Assembly (NCBI GenBank): GCA_947459185.1 | Contig: CANHCU010000028.1 | Span: forward strand, 1-35,544 | DNA: 35,544 nucleotides | From: Planctomycetaceae bacterium | GTDB taxonomy: Bacteria > Planctomycetota > Planctomycetia > Pirellulales > UBA1268 | Reading direction: 5' to 3' | Shown: piece after piece, positions 23,683 to 31,369 of the stretch | Layout of the letters: every line of letters begins with the position of its first letter | Position numbering within the stretch: position 1 is the stretch's first letter | Notes under the pieces: model-generated | Database searches by the model: none | The model's input: only the letters and a program-made list of their open reading frames with translations | What the model was told of the DNA's origin: nothing | Made by a program: the position numbers and the translations under genes

Positions 23683-24339
23683 TCACTTCCCCTGAACCAG
23701 CGTGTCGTGCCGCGTGGCGGCCTGATGGGCGGCCTCCTTGTTGCCTGCTCGCTGCCAGGCGCGATAGGCGAGCAGGGTCGCGGAGACAGCCTTGTCGAGC
23801 CGCTGATCGGCTTCGGCACGGGTGGCGATGTTTTCCGCGGCCGACGCCAGGCCGGACGCCCGCTGGGCATCGAGGCCGCGGAGCGGGATCTGCTTGAGGC
23901 AGCGCAGTTCCATCTCGATCGCGTCGAAATCGTAGACCGCCGCCGCCATTGTGATCGCGCGGCTCACGAGGCTGGCCTGACCGGACGCCTCGCCCAGCCG
24001 ACGCGCCTCATCGAGCATCAGCCATTTGAGAGACCGGTCGTTCTCGGTGATGGCGGCCGTGAGCAGGGTCTCCGCGGCCAGCCGCGCCCCCGCCGCGGTA
24101 TTCGTATGGGAAAGTGGGTCTCGAAAACGCCGGTGCAATTCCGCCCGGCTCGAGGCCAGTTCGCGGGATGATGGCGGCTTGCCAAGGCCTTCGGCCGGGA
24201 CCAGTTGTTGCATCGTCGGACGGGCCGCGGCCGTCTCCGTCAACGCGGGCCGCACGCCTGTGTCGTCGGCGGTACAGGCCGCTGTCCACACCGACACGGC
24301 AACGACAGCCGCACGAGTGATGGAGCGAGCGTATGCCAC
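23683..24339 (-). CDS. Putative exported helical protein, function unknown
   Basis: 218 residues from GTG 24339. The N-terminus (SITRAAVVAVSVWTAAC) looks like a signal peptide; C22 could be a lipidation site, but the lipobox WTAAC has an unusual -3 residue, so it may simply be cleaved. The rest is almost entirely alpha-helical with Ala/Arg-rich heptads (AETLLTAAITENDRSLKWLM, DEARRLGEASGQASLVSRAI), similar in feel to a small TPR-like or helical-bundle protein. The start is 6 bases after the stop of the Q-rich secreted protein (24346), so the two, and probably the export lipoprotein further upstream, form one minus-strand transcription unit. Family not recognised. Confidence 0.65.
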   Translation of the reverse strand: MAYARSITRAAVVAVSVWTAACTADDTGVRPALTETAAARPTMQQLVPAEGLGKPPSSRELASSRAELHRRFRDPLSHTNTAAGARLAAETLLTAAITENDRSLKWLMLDEARRLGEASGQASLVSRAITMAAAVYDFDAIEMELRCLKQIPLRGLDAQRASGLASAAENIATRAEADQRLDKAVSATLLAYRAWQRAGNKEAAHQAATRHDTLVQGK

Positions 24340-24345
24340 AGGCTG

Positions 24346-24795
24346 CTAGCGGGCCGACGGGTAGAAGTGGGACATTTCCATAAATGTCGAGGCATGGCCC
24401 GTGGCGCGGATCGTCTGGATTTCGGTGCCACCCGTCGGCCGCTGGATCTTCCGCACCTGCCCCTGGAGTTGGCTGAGCTGCCGCGACTGGCGGGCCGCCT
24501 GCTGCTGTTGGGCAAACTGCTGCTGCTGCGGTCTCACGAGGCCCTGCATCGCCCCGAGGGTTCCGCCCGTCGAGGGGTTGTTGCCCTGGAACGCCAGCCC
24601 CATGTAGGGACTGATCGAAGGCCGGCGGGTGATGTTGGAAAATGGCGTATTGCCGCCGCCTTGCATCCCGCCCGGTCCCTGTGCGGTGGCCACGGCCGAC
24701 AGCAGGATGCCGAGGGCACACGTCGCTGACAACGTCCGTGCCAACGTCCCTGCAAGGGCGGCCGTCGTCGTTCCAAGTCGGGAAAGCGTCTTCAT
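24346..24795 (-). CDS. Secreted Gly/Gln-rich small protein, function unknown
   Basis: 149 residues from ATG 24795, with GGAGAAG just upstream; an in-frame ATG at 24828 is less well placed. The signal peptide runs to about residue 38 (ALGILLSAVATAQ). The mature part begins with a flexible Gly/Asn/Pro-rich segment (GPGGMQGGGNTPFSNITRRPSISPYMGLAF), then a Gln-rich coiled coil (QQQQFAQQQQAARQSRQLSQLQGQVRKIQ), then a tail with GHASTFMEMSHFYPSAR. Located 81 bases downstream of the polysaccharide export gene and followed at once by another exported protein, so a role at the cell surface alongside export is possible. No family recognised. Confidence 0.65.
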   Translation of the reverse strand: MKTLSRLGTTTAALAGTLARTLSATCALGILLSAVATAQGPGGMQGGGNTPFSNITRRPSISPYMGLAFQGNNPSTGGTLGAMQGLVRPQQQQFAQQQQAARQSRQLSQLQGQVRKIQRPTGGTEIQTIRATGHASTFMEMSHFYPSAR

Positions 24796-24876
24796 CTCAG
24801 GCTTCTCCGGAAGGGGATACTCATTCATCTATACCACCGGCTGTTCGCTGATACCACTCGGCGGTGGCGGCGAGCC

Positions 24877-26220
24877 TCACTCCGACAGGCCATATCCCGC
24901 GATGGCCCGATCCATGAGGGCCTTTACGGCCGCCTTCACGATCGGCTTGTCGTGGATCCAGGTTGCGAATTCCTCGCCATGTTCCGCGTAGAGGTCACGC
25001 AGCCAGGTCGGGGCTTCCGTCAGCAGCCAGGCCCTGAACAACAGCCACTTCGGGTCCTGGTCGCCGTAGACCTCGCGTGCCACCCAGCAGAAGCCGGTGT
25101 TGGGATTGAAGCCGAACGGCAGGCGGTTGAACGTCTGGACGGTCTGTACGCCGAGGAGACTGAACCCAAAGATCCGTTCGAAAGGGCCTGTGACCTTGTC
25201 AACGATGCTGTCGAAGGCGATCCAGGGATCCTGGGCGATGAACACCCGATCGCCCGGCAGGAGTTGGTAGTTGGTGGCGGTGGAGCCCCCCTTCATGATC
25301 GCCTCGATGTCCACCGGCAGCACCTGATCGCAGCCCACGCCCGAGGGAGCGGGCCGGGCGATCCAGATGTCTTTGCTCGACAGACGCGAGAGACCGTTAA
25401 TGCCGGCGATTGCGTCGAGCACCGTTTCATTGCCGGTCACGGGGAACCGGGCCACGTTGTCGCCGAAGCCGGCACCCTCCGTGATGACGTAATAGACCTT
25501 GGAGTTGTAGCTGAACACGTCCACGCTCACGAGCGGCGCGTCGAGGAATTTCGAGAGCTGTGCCTCGATGGCCTCCTTCGCCTCGGCGAGCGTCATGCCG
25601 GTGATGTAGACGGTGCCATAGGTGCCCAGATTGATCGTGCCATCGGGGCCCACGAGGTGTTCCCCGGCGATCTGCTGCTGGCCTGCCGCCTGGGCCAGCG
25701 TCAGCGACACCTGCGGCTCGCGGAGAATTCGCTTCAGGTGGCGAAAGACGGCGTCCTGGGCTTCCTCGAGAGACTGGCCACCCACCATCACTTTGCCATA
25801 CGAGGGCCCCAGGTCGAGCATGCCGCCGGGCTCCACCACATAGAGCCCGCTGATCGGCTGTTCGAGGAGTGTGCCCTCCACGATGACCTGAAGCGTGTCG
25901 AACGATTGGATGCGGAACGGTGGCTTTGGCACCACGCGGAGTGCGTCGATGAGCAGGATGTCCGGGGGCTCGATCACGTAGGGGGGGAGCGTCACCTTTG
26001 CCAGTTCCTTGGCGGGCATCCGGCCCGATTCGGGTGGGCAGTTGGCGTCGAGCGTCGCCTGGCGGGTGGCGGTTCGTTGGGGCCGGCCGAAGATGCTGCA
26101 GCCGCTGGAAAGGAGCGTCGAAGCGATCAGCAGTGCCACGCAGGCGGTGTGCAGCCGCCGTCCGAACCGCCCGCCGGCGATCCTTTGACGACATTCTTGA
26201 GTGAGATTCGCGGCGTGCAT
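24877..26220 (-). CDS. Outer-membrane polysaccharide export lipoprotein (Wza-like OPX)
   Basis: 447 residues. Lipobox LLSSGC with C41 as the likely lipidated residue after a signal helix (28-38). The mature protein begins with the Poly_export (PES) domain: YVIEPPDILLIDALRV, VEPGGMLDLGPSYGKVMVGGQSLEEAQDAV and VGPDGTINLGTYGTVYITGMTLAEAKEAI, the last two being repeated conserved PES/SLBB patterns. The region AGFGDNVARFPVTGNETVLDAIAGINGLSRL is SLBB-like. A C-terminal part of about 110 residues (from GFSLLGVQTVQTFNR) has no obvious match and seems lineage-specific. OPX proteins form the outer-membrane channel for capsule or exopolysaccharide. Start ATG 26220 with AGGGA upstream. Divergent from the biosynthetic operon at 26467; no Wzc-type kinase is in view. 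Confidence 0.88.
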   Translation of the reverse strand: MHAANLTQECRQRIAGGRFGRRLHTACVALLIASTLLSSGCSIFGRPQRTATRQATLDANCPPESGRMPAKELAKVTLPPYVIEPPDILLIDALRVVPKPPFRIQSFDTLQVIVEGTLLEQPISGLYVVEPGGMLDLGPSYGKVMVGGQSLEEAQDAVFRHLKRILREPQVSLTLAQAAGQQQIAGEHLVGPDGTINLGTYGTVYITGMTLAEAKEAIEAQLSKFLDAPLVSVDVFSYNSKVYYVITEGAGFGDNVARFPVTGNETVLDAIAGINGLSRLSSKDIWIARPAPSGVGCDQVLPVDIEAIMKGGSTATNYQLLPGDRVFIAQDPWIAFDSIVDKVTGPFERIFGFSLLGVQTVQTFNRLPFGFNPNTGFCWVAREVYGDQDPKWLLFRAWLLTEAPTWLRDLYAEHGEEFATWIHDKPIVKAAVKALMDRAIAGYGLSE

Positions 26221-26466
26221 GCAAAGTCCCTGCGACCGGCACAATCAATCCAATCGTCTTCATCGACAGAGTCGCGCGGAAAACTTTGCCCCGTTTGTCA
26301 GAACCATTCTCAAAATGGCGACAGCAGTTGCCCCTCGGCGTAAGATAAGGGAGATTTTGATTCGCGAAACTACGTTCTTATTCGGGCGGGTCATAACCAC
26401 CCACGAGAACGGAGTGCGCCGTTTCCCAGTGCTGGCCGCGGATTCGTCTCACCCAGACTTCCAAGC
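26221..26466. other. Divergent control region of the polysaccharide locus
   Basis: This 246-base space separates the export gene from the NusG-headed operon and must hold promoters for both. It is clearly lower in GC than its surroundings, as promoter DNA often is. A small hairpin GGGCGG...CCACCC at 26384-26402 lies in the presumed leader of the NusG-like gene. TTGATT (26357-26362) with TATTCG 16 bases later is a possible but poor promoter. No ops/JUMPStart sequence (GGCGGTAG) is recognisable. Confidence 0.4.
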
Positions 26467-27021
26467 ATGCCAATCCTCCCCAAACAGCGAGATATCTTTC
26501 CCGCTGAATTGCTCGATGAGCAGGAGGTGGCCGACGCCGGTGGGTGGATTGCCTTCTATACGCTCTCGCGTCGCGAGAAGGACTTGATGCGGAAACTCGA
26601 GGCGGCAACCGTTCCGTTTTACGCGCCGCTGGTCAAGCGGCGGCTGCGGTCGCCGGGCGGGCGAACGCGGATCTCCTACGTACCACTCTTCCCGGGCTAC
26701 GTATTTTCCCGGGTCGATGACGAGCAGCGGCGGGCCGCGCTCGCCACCAATACGGTTGCCCGCTGGCTGCCGATCGGTGATGCGACCGCGTTCGTGGCCG
26801 ATCTGCGAAACATCAAGCGTCTCATCGACACCGATCAGCCGCTCACGCCCGAGGCTCGACTCGAAGAGGGCCAGCCCGTGCGGGTGCGGAGCGGGCCCCT
26901 GCGGGGGCTCGAGGGGATGGTGGTCAAGCGGCGAAACGAACAGCGGCTCGTCGTGGCGGTCCGTTTCCTCAACCAAGGTGCCTCGATCGAACTGGAGGAC
27001 ATCGACCTCGAACGGCTTTGA
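26467..27021 (+). CDS. Specialised NusG paralogue (RfaH/UpxY/LoaP-like antiterminator)
   Basis: 184 residues. N-terminal NGN domain: WIAFYTLSRREKDLMRKLEAATVPFYAPLVKRRLR...YVPLFPGYVFSRVD, the standard NusG/RfaH pattern with the FPGYVF element. C-terminal KOW domain: EGQPVRVRSGPLRGLEGMVVKRRNEQRLVVAVRFL. Standing first in a long polysaccharide operon, it most likely binds RNA polymerase and prevents premature termination in that operon, as RfaH, UpxY and LoaP do. The general NusG normally sits in the secE-rplK region, so this is a second, dedicated copy. No good Shine-Dalgarno is seen before ATG 26467. It ends 3 bases into an alternative TTG start of the next frame. Confidence 0.88.
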   Translation: MPILPKQRDIFPAELLDEQEVADAGGWIAFYTLSRREKDLMRKLEAATVPFYAPLVKRRLRSPGGRTRISYVPLFPGYVFSRVDDEQRRAALATNTVARWLPIGDATAFVADLRNIKRLIDTDQPLTPEARLEEGQPVRVRSGPLRGLEGMVVKRRNEQRLVVAVRFLNQGASIELEDIDLERL

Positions 27022-27077
27022 CCAGCCGTGGTGACCAGCCAGCAACGGCTGACTCGTCTCGTAGGTATGCCATCACG

Positions 27078-29006
27078 ATGAACACACTCACGTCCCATCC
27101 CGGTTCCTTGCGGCCAGTCAACAAGAAGGCTCTGGTGCTGCTGTGCCTCCACGCCCTCCTGTTTGCGGCGATCTTCTGCTTCGCGTTCTTCATCCGCAGT
27201 GACTTCAGCGTCGGTTCGACGTGGACGTGGCTTTCTCCGCGCACGCTGATTGGCGTCGTGGTGATCAAGACCGGAATCTTTTATGCCCTCGGCCACTGCC
27301 ACGTGTCGTGGCGGCGGGTGTCGTTCAACGACCTCACGAGCCTCGTCTGGGCGGCGACGCTCTCGATGCTCGTGCTCACGACGGTGGAATCGCTGCTCCT
27401 CACTTCGGGGCGATTCGGCGACTTTCAGCGGGTGCCGCGGAGCGTCTTCGTGCTCGACTGGGCTGGCACGGTGCTCGCGATCGGCGGCATCAGGGCCCTG
27501 TGGCGGAGCATTCGTGAGGAGTTGCGGCCGATCTTCACGAGCAAGCCGGTTCGGACGGCACTGATCATCGGTGCGGATGAGTCCGGCGAGTTGCTCGCCC
27601 GCACGCTCATGTCGGCGAAGAACATGCAGTATTTCGTGGTCGGCTTCCTCGACGACGATCCCGGCATGCTCCACAACCGCGTGGCGGGTCTGGAAGTGCT
27701 CGGCACCATCGACAGCGTCGGCCGGGAGGTGGAGAGGCGGCGGGTTGACGAGGTGATGGTGCGGTCGGGCAGCCTCACGGGCCGGCGGTTTCGGAAGCTG
27801 CTCGACACCTGCACATTGGCCGGATCGCAGGTCAAGGTGATGCCCGCCATCGATGAACTGCTCGCCGGCCACGACACGACCCTGCATGTGAAGCCTCGTT
27901 CGGTCGAGATCAAGGATCTCCTGCGACGCGAACCGGTCGCGCTCGACAACGCCGCGGTGCGGCAGCTTATCGAAGGCAGCACGGTCATGGTCACCGGCGC
28001 CGGCGGGTCGATCGGCTCTGAGATCTGCCGGCAGGTGCTCCGGTTCAATCCCAAGAGACTCCTGCTGGTCGAACGTGGCGAGAACGCCCTGTTTCTCCTG
28101 GAGCAGGAGCTGTGCCGACACGAGCCTCGGCCGCCGTTCGAGCCGCTCATCGCCGACATCACCGACTCGGCCAGGATGGATCAGATCATGACCACCCACC
28201 GGCCGGAGGTGATCTTCCACGCGGCGGCCCACAAGCACGTGCCGATGATGGAATGGAATCCTGCCGAGGCGATCAAGAACAACTGCGTCGGCACGCAGAT
28301 CCTGGCCCGACTGGCCGACAGGCATGGCGTCCGCGAGTTCGTCATGATCTCGACCGACAAGGCGGTCAATCCGACGAGCGTGATGGGCTGCTCGAAGCTG
28401 ATCGCGGAGCGTTTCGTGCAGGCCCTTTCGGCTGATTCGAAGACAAAATTCTGCGTTGTCCGGTTCGGCAACGTGCTTGGCAGCAACGGCAGCGTGGTGC
28501 CGATCTTCCAGGAGCAGATCCGCCTCGGCGGTCCGATCACGATCACGCACCCTGACATTGACCGCTACTTCATGATGATTCCCGAAGCGTCGCAACTCGT
28601 CCTGCAGGCTGCGGCGATGGGCAATGGCGGCGAAATCTTCGTGCTCGATATGGGCGAGAGCGTGAAGATTGTCGATCTGGCCCGCGACCTGATCGCCCTG
28701 TCGGGGCTCGGCGAAGACGACATCGAGATCGTGTTCACCGGTTTGCGGCCCGGCGAAAAGCTCTATGAGGAGCTCTACTTCGACGACGAGCAGCGGGTGC
28801 CCACGAGCCACCCCAAGGTGTTTTGTGCGCTGCATCGGCCCACCGCCCTGGCGGCGGTGGAGAGGCTGATCGACGAGCTTGCCAATGTGACTGACGAACC
28901 GCCCGAGGTGGTAAAGTCTTTGCTTCGCGATCTGATCGTTGAGTACGGCAGTCACGTTGCCGATGGGCCCGATGTGGCCCCACCCCGCAAAGCCCATGCC
29001 AAGTAG
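27078..29006 (+). CDS. Membrane-bound nucleotide-sugar 4,6-dehydratase (WbpM/CapD/PglF type)
   Basis: 642 residues from ATG 27078; a TTG at 27018 overlapping the NusG-like stop is an alternative. Four N-terminal membrane helices (about 15-130) are followed by a first Rossmann fold (ALIIGADESGELLAR) and then the catalytic SDR domain with TGAGGSIGSE near 304. The catalytic motif reads SVMGCSK (M436, K440), the MxxxK variant that marks the long membrane-bound UDP-GlcNAc 4,6-dehydratases, with STDKAVNP just before it. VRFGNVLGSNGSVVPIF and the RPGEKLYEEL end are also family signatures. The expected product is a UDP-4-keto-6-deoxy sugar, which the aminotransferase encoded next would aminate. Located at the inner membrane, cytoplasmic face. 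Confidence 0.92.
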   Translation: MNTLTSHPGSLRPVNKKALVLLCLHALLFAAIFCFAFFIRSDFSVGSTWTWLSPRTLIGVVVIKTGIFYALGHCHVSWRRVSFNDLTSLVWAATLSMLVLTTVESLLLTSGRFGDFQRVPRSVFVLDWAGTVLAIGGIRALWRSIREELRPIFTSKPVRTALIIGADESGELLARTLMSAKNMQYFVVGFLDDDPGMLHNRVAGLEVLGTIDSVGREVERRRVDEVMVRSGSLTGRRFRKLLDTCTLAGSQVKVMPAIDELLAGHDTTLHVKPRSVEIKDLLRREPVALDNAAVRQLIEGSTVMVTGAGGSIGSEICRQVLRFNPKRLLLVERGENALFLLEQELCRHEPRPPFEPLIADITDSARMDQIMTTHRPEVIFHAAAHKHVPMMEWNPAEAIKNNCVGTQILARLADRHGVREFVMISTDKAVNPTSVMGCSKLIAERFVQALSADSKTKFCVVRFGNVLGSNGSVVPIFQEQIRLGGPITITHPDIDRYFMMIPEASQLVLQAAAMGNGGEIFVLDMGESVKIVDLARDLIALSGLGEDDIEIVFTGLRPGEKLYEELYFDDEQRVPTSHPKVFCALHRPTALAAVERLIDELANVTDEPPEVVKSLLRDLIVEYGSHVADGPDVAPPRKAHAK

Positions 29007-30279
29007 TCGATTTCCCGTCATTCCCGAGGTGCATTCAGCCGCCGATTCGGCGGCTGCGGAGATCCGCGTGCCGTTTGTGCGGCCGGCGCTGCCGTCGTGG
29101 GAGGCGTTCGGGCCGGCGGCGGCCGAGATCCTCGCCAGCGGCAGGCTCACGAAGGGGCCGTTCGTGGACCGCCTGGAGAAAGCGATCGCGGCGCGGCTGG
29201 GCGTTCGTCACGCGGTCGCGGTAAGCAGTTGCACGATCGGGCTGATGCTCGTTTACAAAGGCCTCGATCTGTCGGCAGGCAGTTGTCGCAGCCGACGGGC
29301 CGCTGGGAGCGCGTGTGCCGTCGGTTCGATGGAGCCGCTCACGCGGTTTGGCACGGTGCGGAGCGGATCCCGCAGCGAGCCGCTCGGCGAAGTCGTCGTT
29401 CCCAGCTTCACGTTTCTTGCGGGGCCCGCCGCGATCGTCTGGAATAATCTGCGACCCGTGTTCATCGACGTCGATCCCCATACGACGAATGTCACGCCGC
29501 AGGCCGTGGCGGCTGCCATCACGCCGCGGACGGTCGCCATCTCGGCCTGCCACAACTTCGGCAATCCGTGCGATGTTCCGGCGCTGGCGGCGGTGGCCGC
29601 CGAGCACGGGCTACCGCTGATCATCGATGCTGCCCACGGCTTCGGGGCGACCACGCACGGCCGGGCGGTGGGGGCGGGCGCGACGGCGCAAGTGTTCAGC
29701 CTGTCGCCCACGAAGCTGCTCGTCGCCGGCGAGGGGGGAATCATCGCCACCGACTGTGACTGCCTCGCGCATTTCGTGCGACTGGGCCGCGAGTATGGCA
29801 ACGATGGCTCGTATGACGCCTTGTTCGCCGGCGTGAACGGCCGGATGCCGGAACTGAGCGCCGCCGTAGCCCTCTCGTCGCTGGCGATGCTCGACGATGT
29901 CGCCAATCGGCGGCGGCAGATTGCTGCCCGCTACCGCCATGAACTGGAGCAGCTGCCGGGGATCGGGTTCGTCGAATCGGCGGCGGGCAGTCTGTCTTGC
30001 CACAAGGATTTCTCGATCACGATCGACCCCGCCCGGTTTGGGATGACCCGCGACTCAGTCCGCCGGGCACTCGCGGCCCGCGGTGTCGAGACACGAACCT
30101 ACTACGATCCACCCTGCCATCGGCAGACCGCCTTCGAACACTTCTACGACCGCACGCGGCCGCTCCCCGGCACCGAACTCTTGTCGGCCCGCAGCCTCTC
30201 CCTGCCGATCGGGGCCCACGTGGACGAGGCCGTGGTGGACGACGTCTGCGAGGCGGTGGCCAACGCGAAGAATCGGTGA
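28996..30279 (+). CDS. DegT/DnrJ/EryC1-family PLP sugar aminotransferase with an insertion
   Basis: 427 residues from ATG 28996, which overlaps the dehydratase stop by 11 bases. Transfers an amino group from glutamate to a keto-sugar nucleotide. PLP residues are present: K240 in SLSPTKLLVAGEGG (Schiff base) and D211 in IIDAAHGFG; the substrate loop EYGNDGSYDA and GVNGRMPELSAAVA are typical. Between the usual GL.L and VVVPSFTF elements the family has only about two linking residues, but here 36 extra codons (residues 96-131, bases 29281-29388) intervene. Apart from that insertion the protein looks intact. Works directly on the product of the preceding dehydratase, probably giving a 4-amino-4,6-dideoxy hexose nucleotide. 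Confidence 0.9.
   Translation: MPSSRFPVIPEVHSAADSAAAEIRVPFVRPALPSWEAFGPAAAEILASGRLTKGPFVDRLEKAIAARLGVRHAVAVSSCTIGLMLVYKGLDLSAGSCRSRRAAGSACAVGSMEPLTRFGTVRSGSRSEPLGEVVVPSFTFLAGPAAIVWNNLRPVFIDVDPHTTNVTPQAVAAAITPRTVAISACHNFGNPCDVPALAAVAAEHGLPLIIDAAHGFGATTHGRAVGAGATAQVFSLSPTKLLVAGEGGIIATDCDCLAHFVRLGREYGNDGSYDALFAGVNGRMPELSAAVALSSLAMLDDVANRRRQIAARYRHELEQLPGIGFVESAAGSLSCHKDFSITIDPARFGMTRDSVRRALAARGVETRTYYDPPCHRQTAFEHFYDRTRPLPGTELLSARSLSLPIGAHVDEAVVDDVCEAVANAKNR
29281..29388 (+). repeat. In-frame 108-nt insertion within the aminotransferase gene
   Basis: Exactly 36 codons between LSAG and EVVVPSFTF have no counterpart in DegT-family proteins as I know them. The DNA can form hairpins: CCGACGG with CCGTCGG, CCGCTC with GAGCGG, and GCGG-atc-CCGC. 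The encoded peptide is Ser/Arg/Gly-rich (starting SCRSRRAAGS, ending RSEPLG) and unlike the rest of the enzyme. The combination of an exact codon multiple, internal palindromes and odd composition recalls protein-coding palindromic elements. The family alignment boundary is judged by eye. Confidence 0.5.
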
Positions 30280-30313
30280 CCGCCACGAGGCCACCGCAGG
30301 TGACAGGCGAACG

Positions 30314-31369
30314 ATGACAACGATCGGTCTCTGGATCGCGTGGTGCATCGCCGCGGTCGCGGCAGCGGCGGTGCTGACTCGTGGTCTGATCGAATGGACG
30401 ACCGCGAAGGGCATCATCGATACGCCCAATGCCCGCAGCAGCCACACGCGGAGCACGCCGCGAGGGGGTGGCCTGGCGATCGTCATGGTCGTCGTCGCGG
30501 TGGCCGGCGTTGTCGGAGTCATGAGGCCGGAGGAACTCCTGCGCATCGGCGGCGCCATCGTGCCGGCTCTGGCGATCGCCGCCGTAAGCTGGCTCGACGA
30601 CGTGCAGTCGCTGCGAAACCGCACCCGGTTCGCCGTGCATCTGGCGGCGGCTGTGGCGGCTGTGGCGGTGCTCGGGCCGGTAACACGAGTCGATCTCGGC
30701 TCGCTGGGCATGATCCGCTTCGGGCCACTGGCATGGCCGCTGACGCTGCTCTGGATCGTGGGTCTGACCAATGCCTTCAACTTCATGGATGGCAGCGACG
30801 GCATCGCGGGAATCACGGCGGCCGCGGTGGCGGCCGGGATTGCGGTGGCGGCGGCCGCCTGCGGCGCGGGGCCGGTGGCGGTGATCGCGGCGGCCTTCGC
30901 GGGTGCTGCGCTCGGATTTCTCGCGAGCAACTGGCATCCGGCCCGCATTTTCATGGGCGACGTGGGGAGCGCCTTCTGTGGGTTTCTCCTGGCGGTGTTG
31001 CCACTGGCGGTTCGGGCTGACGCCGTGCCTGAGGTCCTGCCGGTGGCTGCCCTCGCCCTCTGGCCGTTCGTCTTCGACACCTCGCTGACGCTGCTGCGTC
31101 GGCTGCGGGCGGGCGAGAACATCTTCCAGGCGCATCGCAGCCATCTCTATCAGCGGCTCCTCATCGCCGGCTGGTCGCACCGCGCCGTGGCGAGCCTCTA
31201 TGGCGGGATGGCGGCGTTTGGCGCGACACTGGCGGCGGTGCCGCTGGTCGATCCCACGATACGGAGGGCTGCCGATCAGGTTGCCGCGGTTACGCCACTG
31301 GTGATGGCAGCCGCGTTGGTCGGGCTCGTGATGGTCGCGGAACGACGCGCCGCCCGGGTGGCCACATGA
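30314..31369 (+). CDS. WecA/MraY-type polyprenyl-phosphate sugar-1-phosphate transferase (GT4-like)
   Basis: 351 residues, about ten membrane helices. Transfers a sugar-1-phosphate (usually GlcNAc or a deoxy-derivative) from UDP to undecaprenyl phosphate, the first membrane step of glycan assembly. Conserved motifs: SSHTRSTPRGGGLAI near residue 43, SWLDDVQSLRNRTRF (DD pair) near 95, NAFNFMDGSDGIAG near 153, ARIFMGDVGSAFCGFLLA near 215, and HRSHLYQRL (HxxH-like loop) near 275. Start ATG 30314; the frame is open upstream within the previous gene. Its end overlaps the next start by four bases (ATGA). A second, unrelated initiating transferase follows immediately, which is unusual. Confidence 0.9.
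   Translation: MTTIGLWIAWCIAAVAAAAVLTRGLIEWTTAKGIIDTPNARSSHTRSTPRGGGLAIVMVVVAVAGVVGVMRPEELLRIGGAIVPALAIAAVSWLDDVQSLRNRTRFAVHLAAAVAAVAVLGPVTRVDLGSLGMIRFGPLAWPLTLLWIVGLTNAFNFMDGSDGIAGITAAAVAAGIAVAAAACGAGPVAVIAAAFAGAALGFLASNWHPARIFMGDVGSAFCGFLLAVLPLAVRADAVPEVLPVAALALWPFVFDTSLTLLRRLRAGENIFQAHRSHLYQRLLIAGWSHRAVASLYGGMAAFGATLAAVPLVDPTIRRAADQVAAVTPLVMAAALVGLVMVAERRAARVAT

Noticed and set aside
26357..26384. TTGATT-16-TATTCG as promoter of the NusG-headed operon
   Set aside because: The -10 box matches only three of six bases; kept as a possibility in the control-region entry but not called.
26835..29150. A 771-codon open frame on the minus strand opposite the dehydratase gene
   Set aside because: It mirrors the high-GC third-position pattern of the plus-strand gene; its translation is Arg/His/Glu-rich with no recognisable domain, while the plus strand encodes a complete WbpM-type enzyme.
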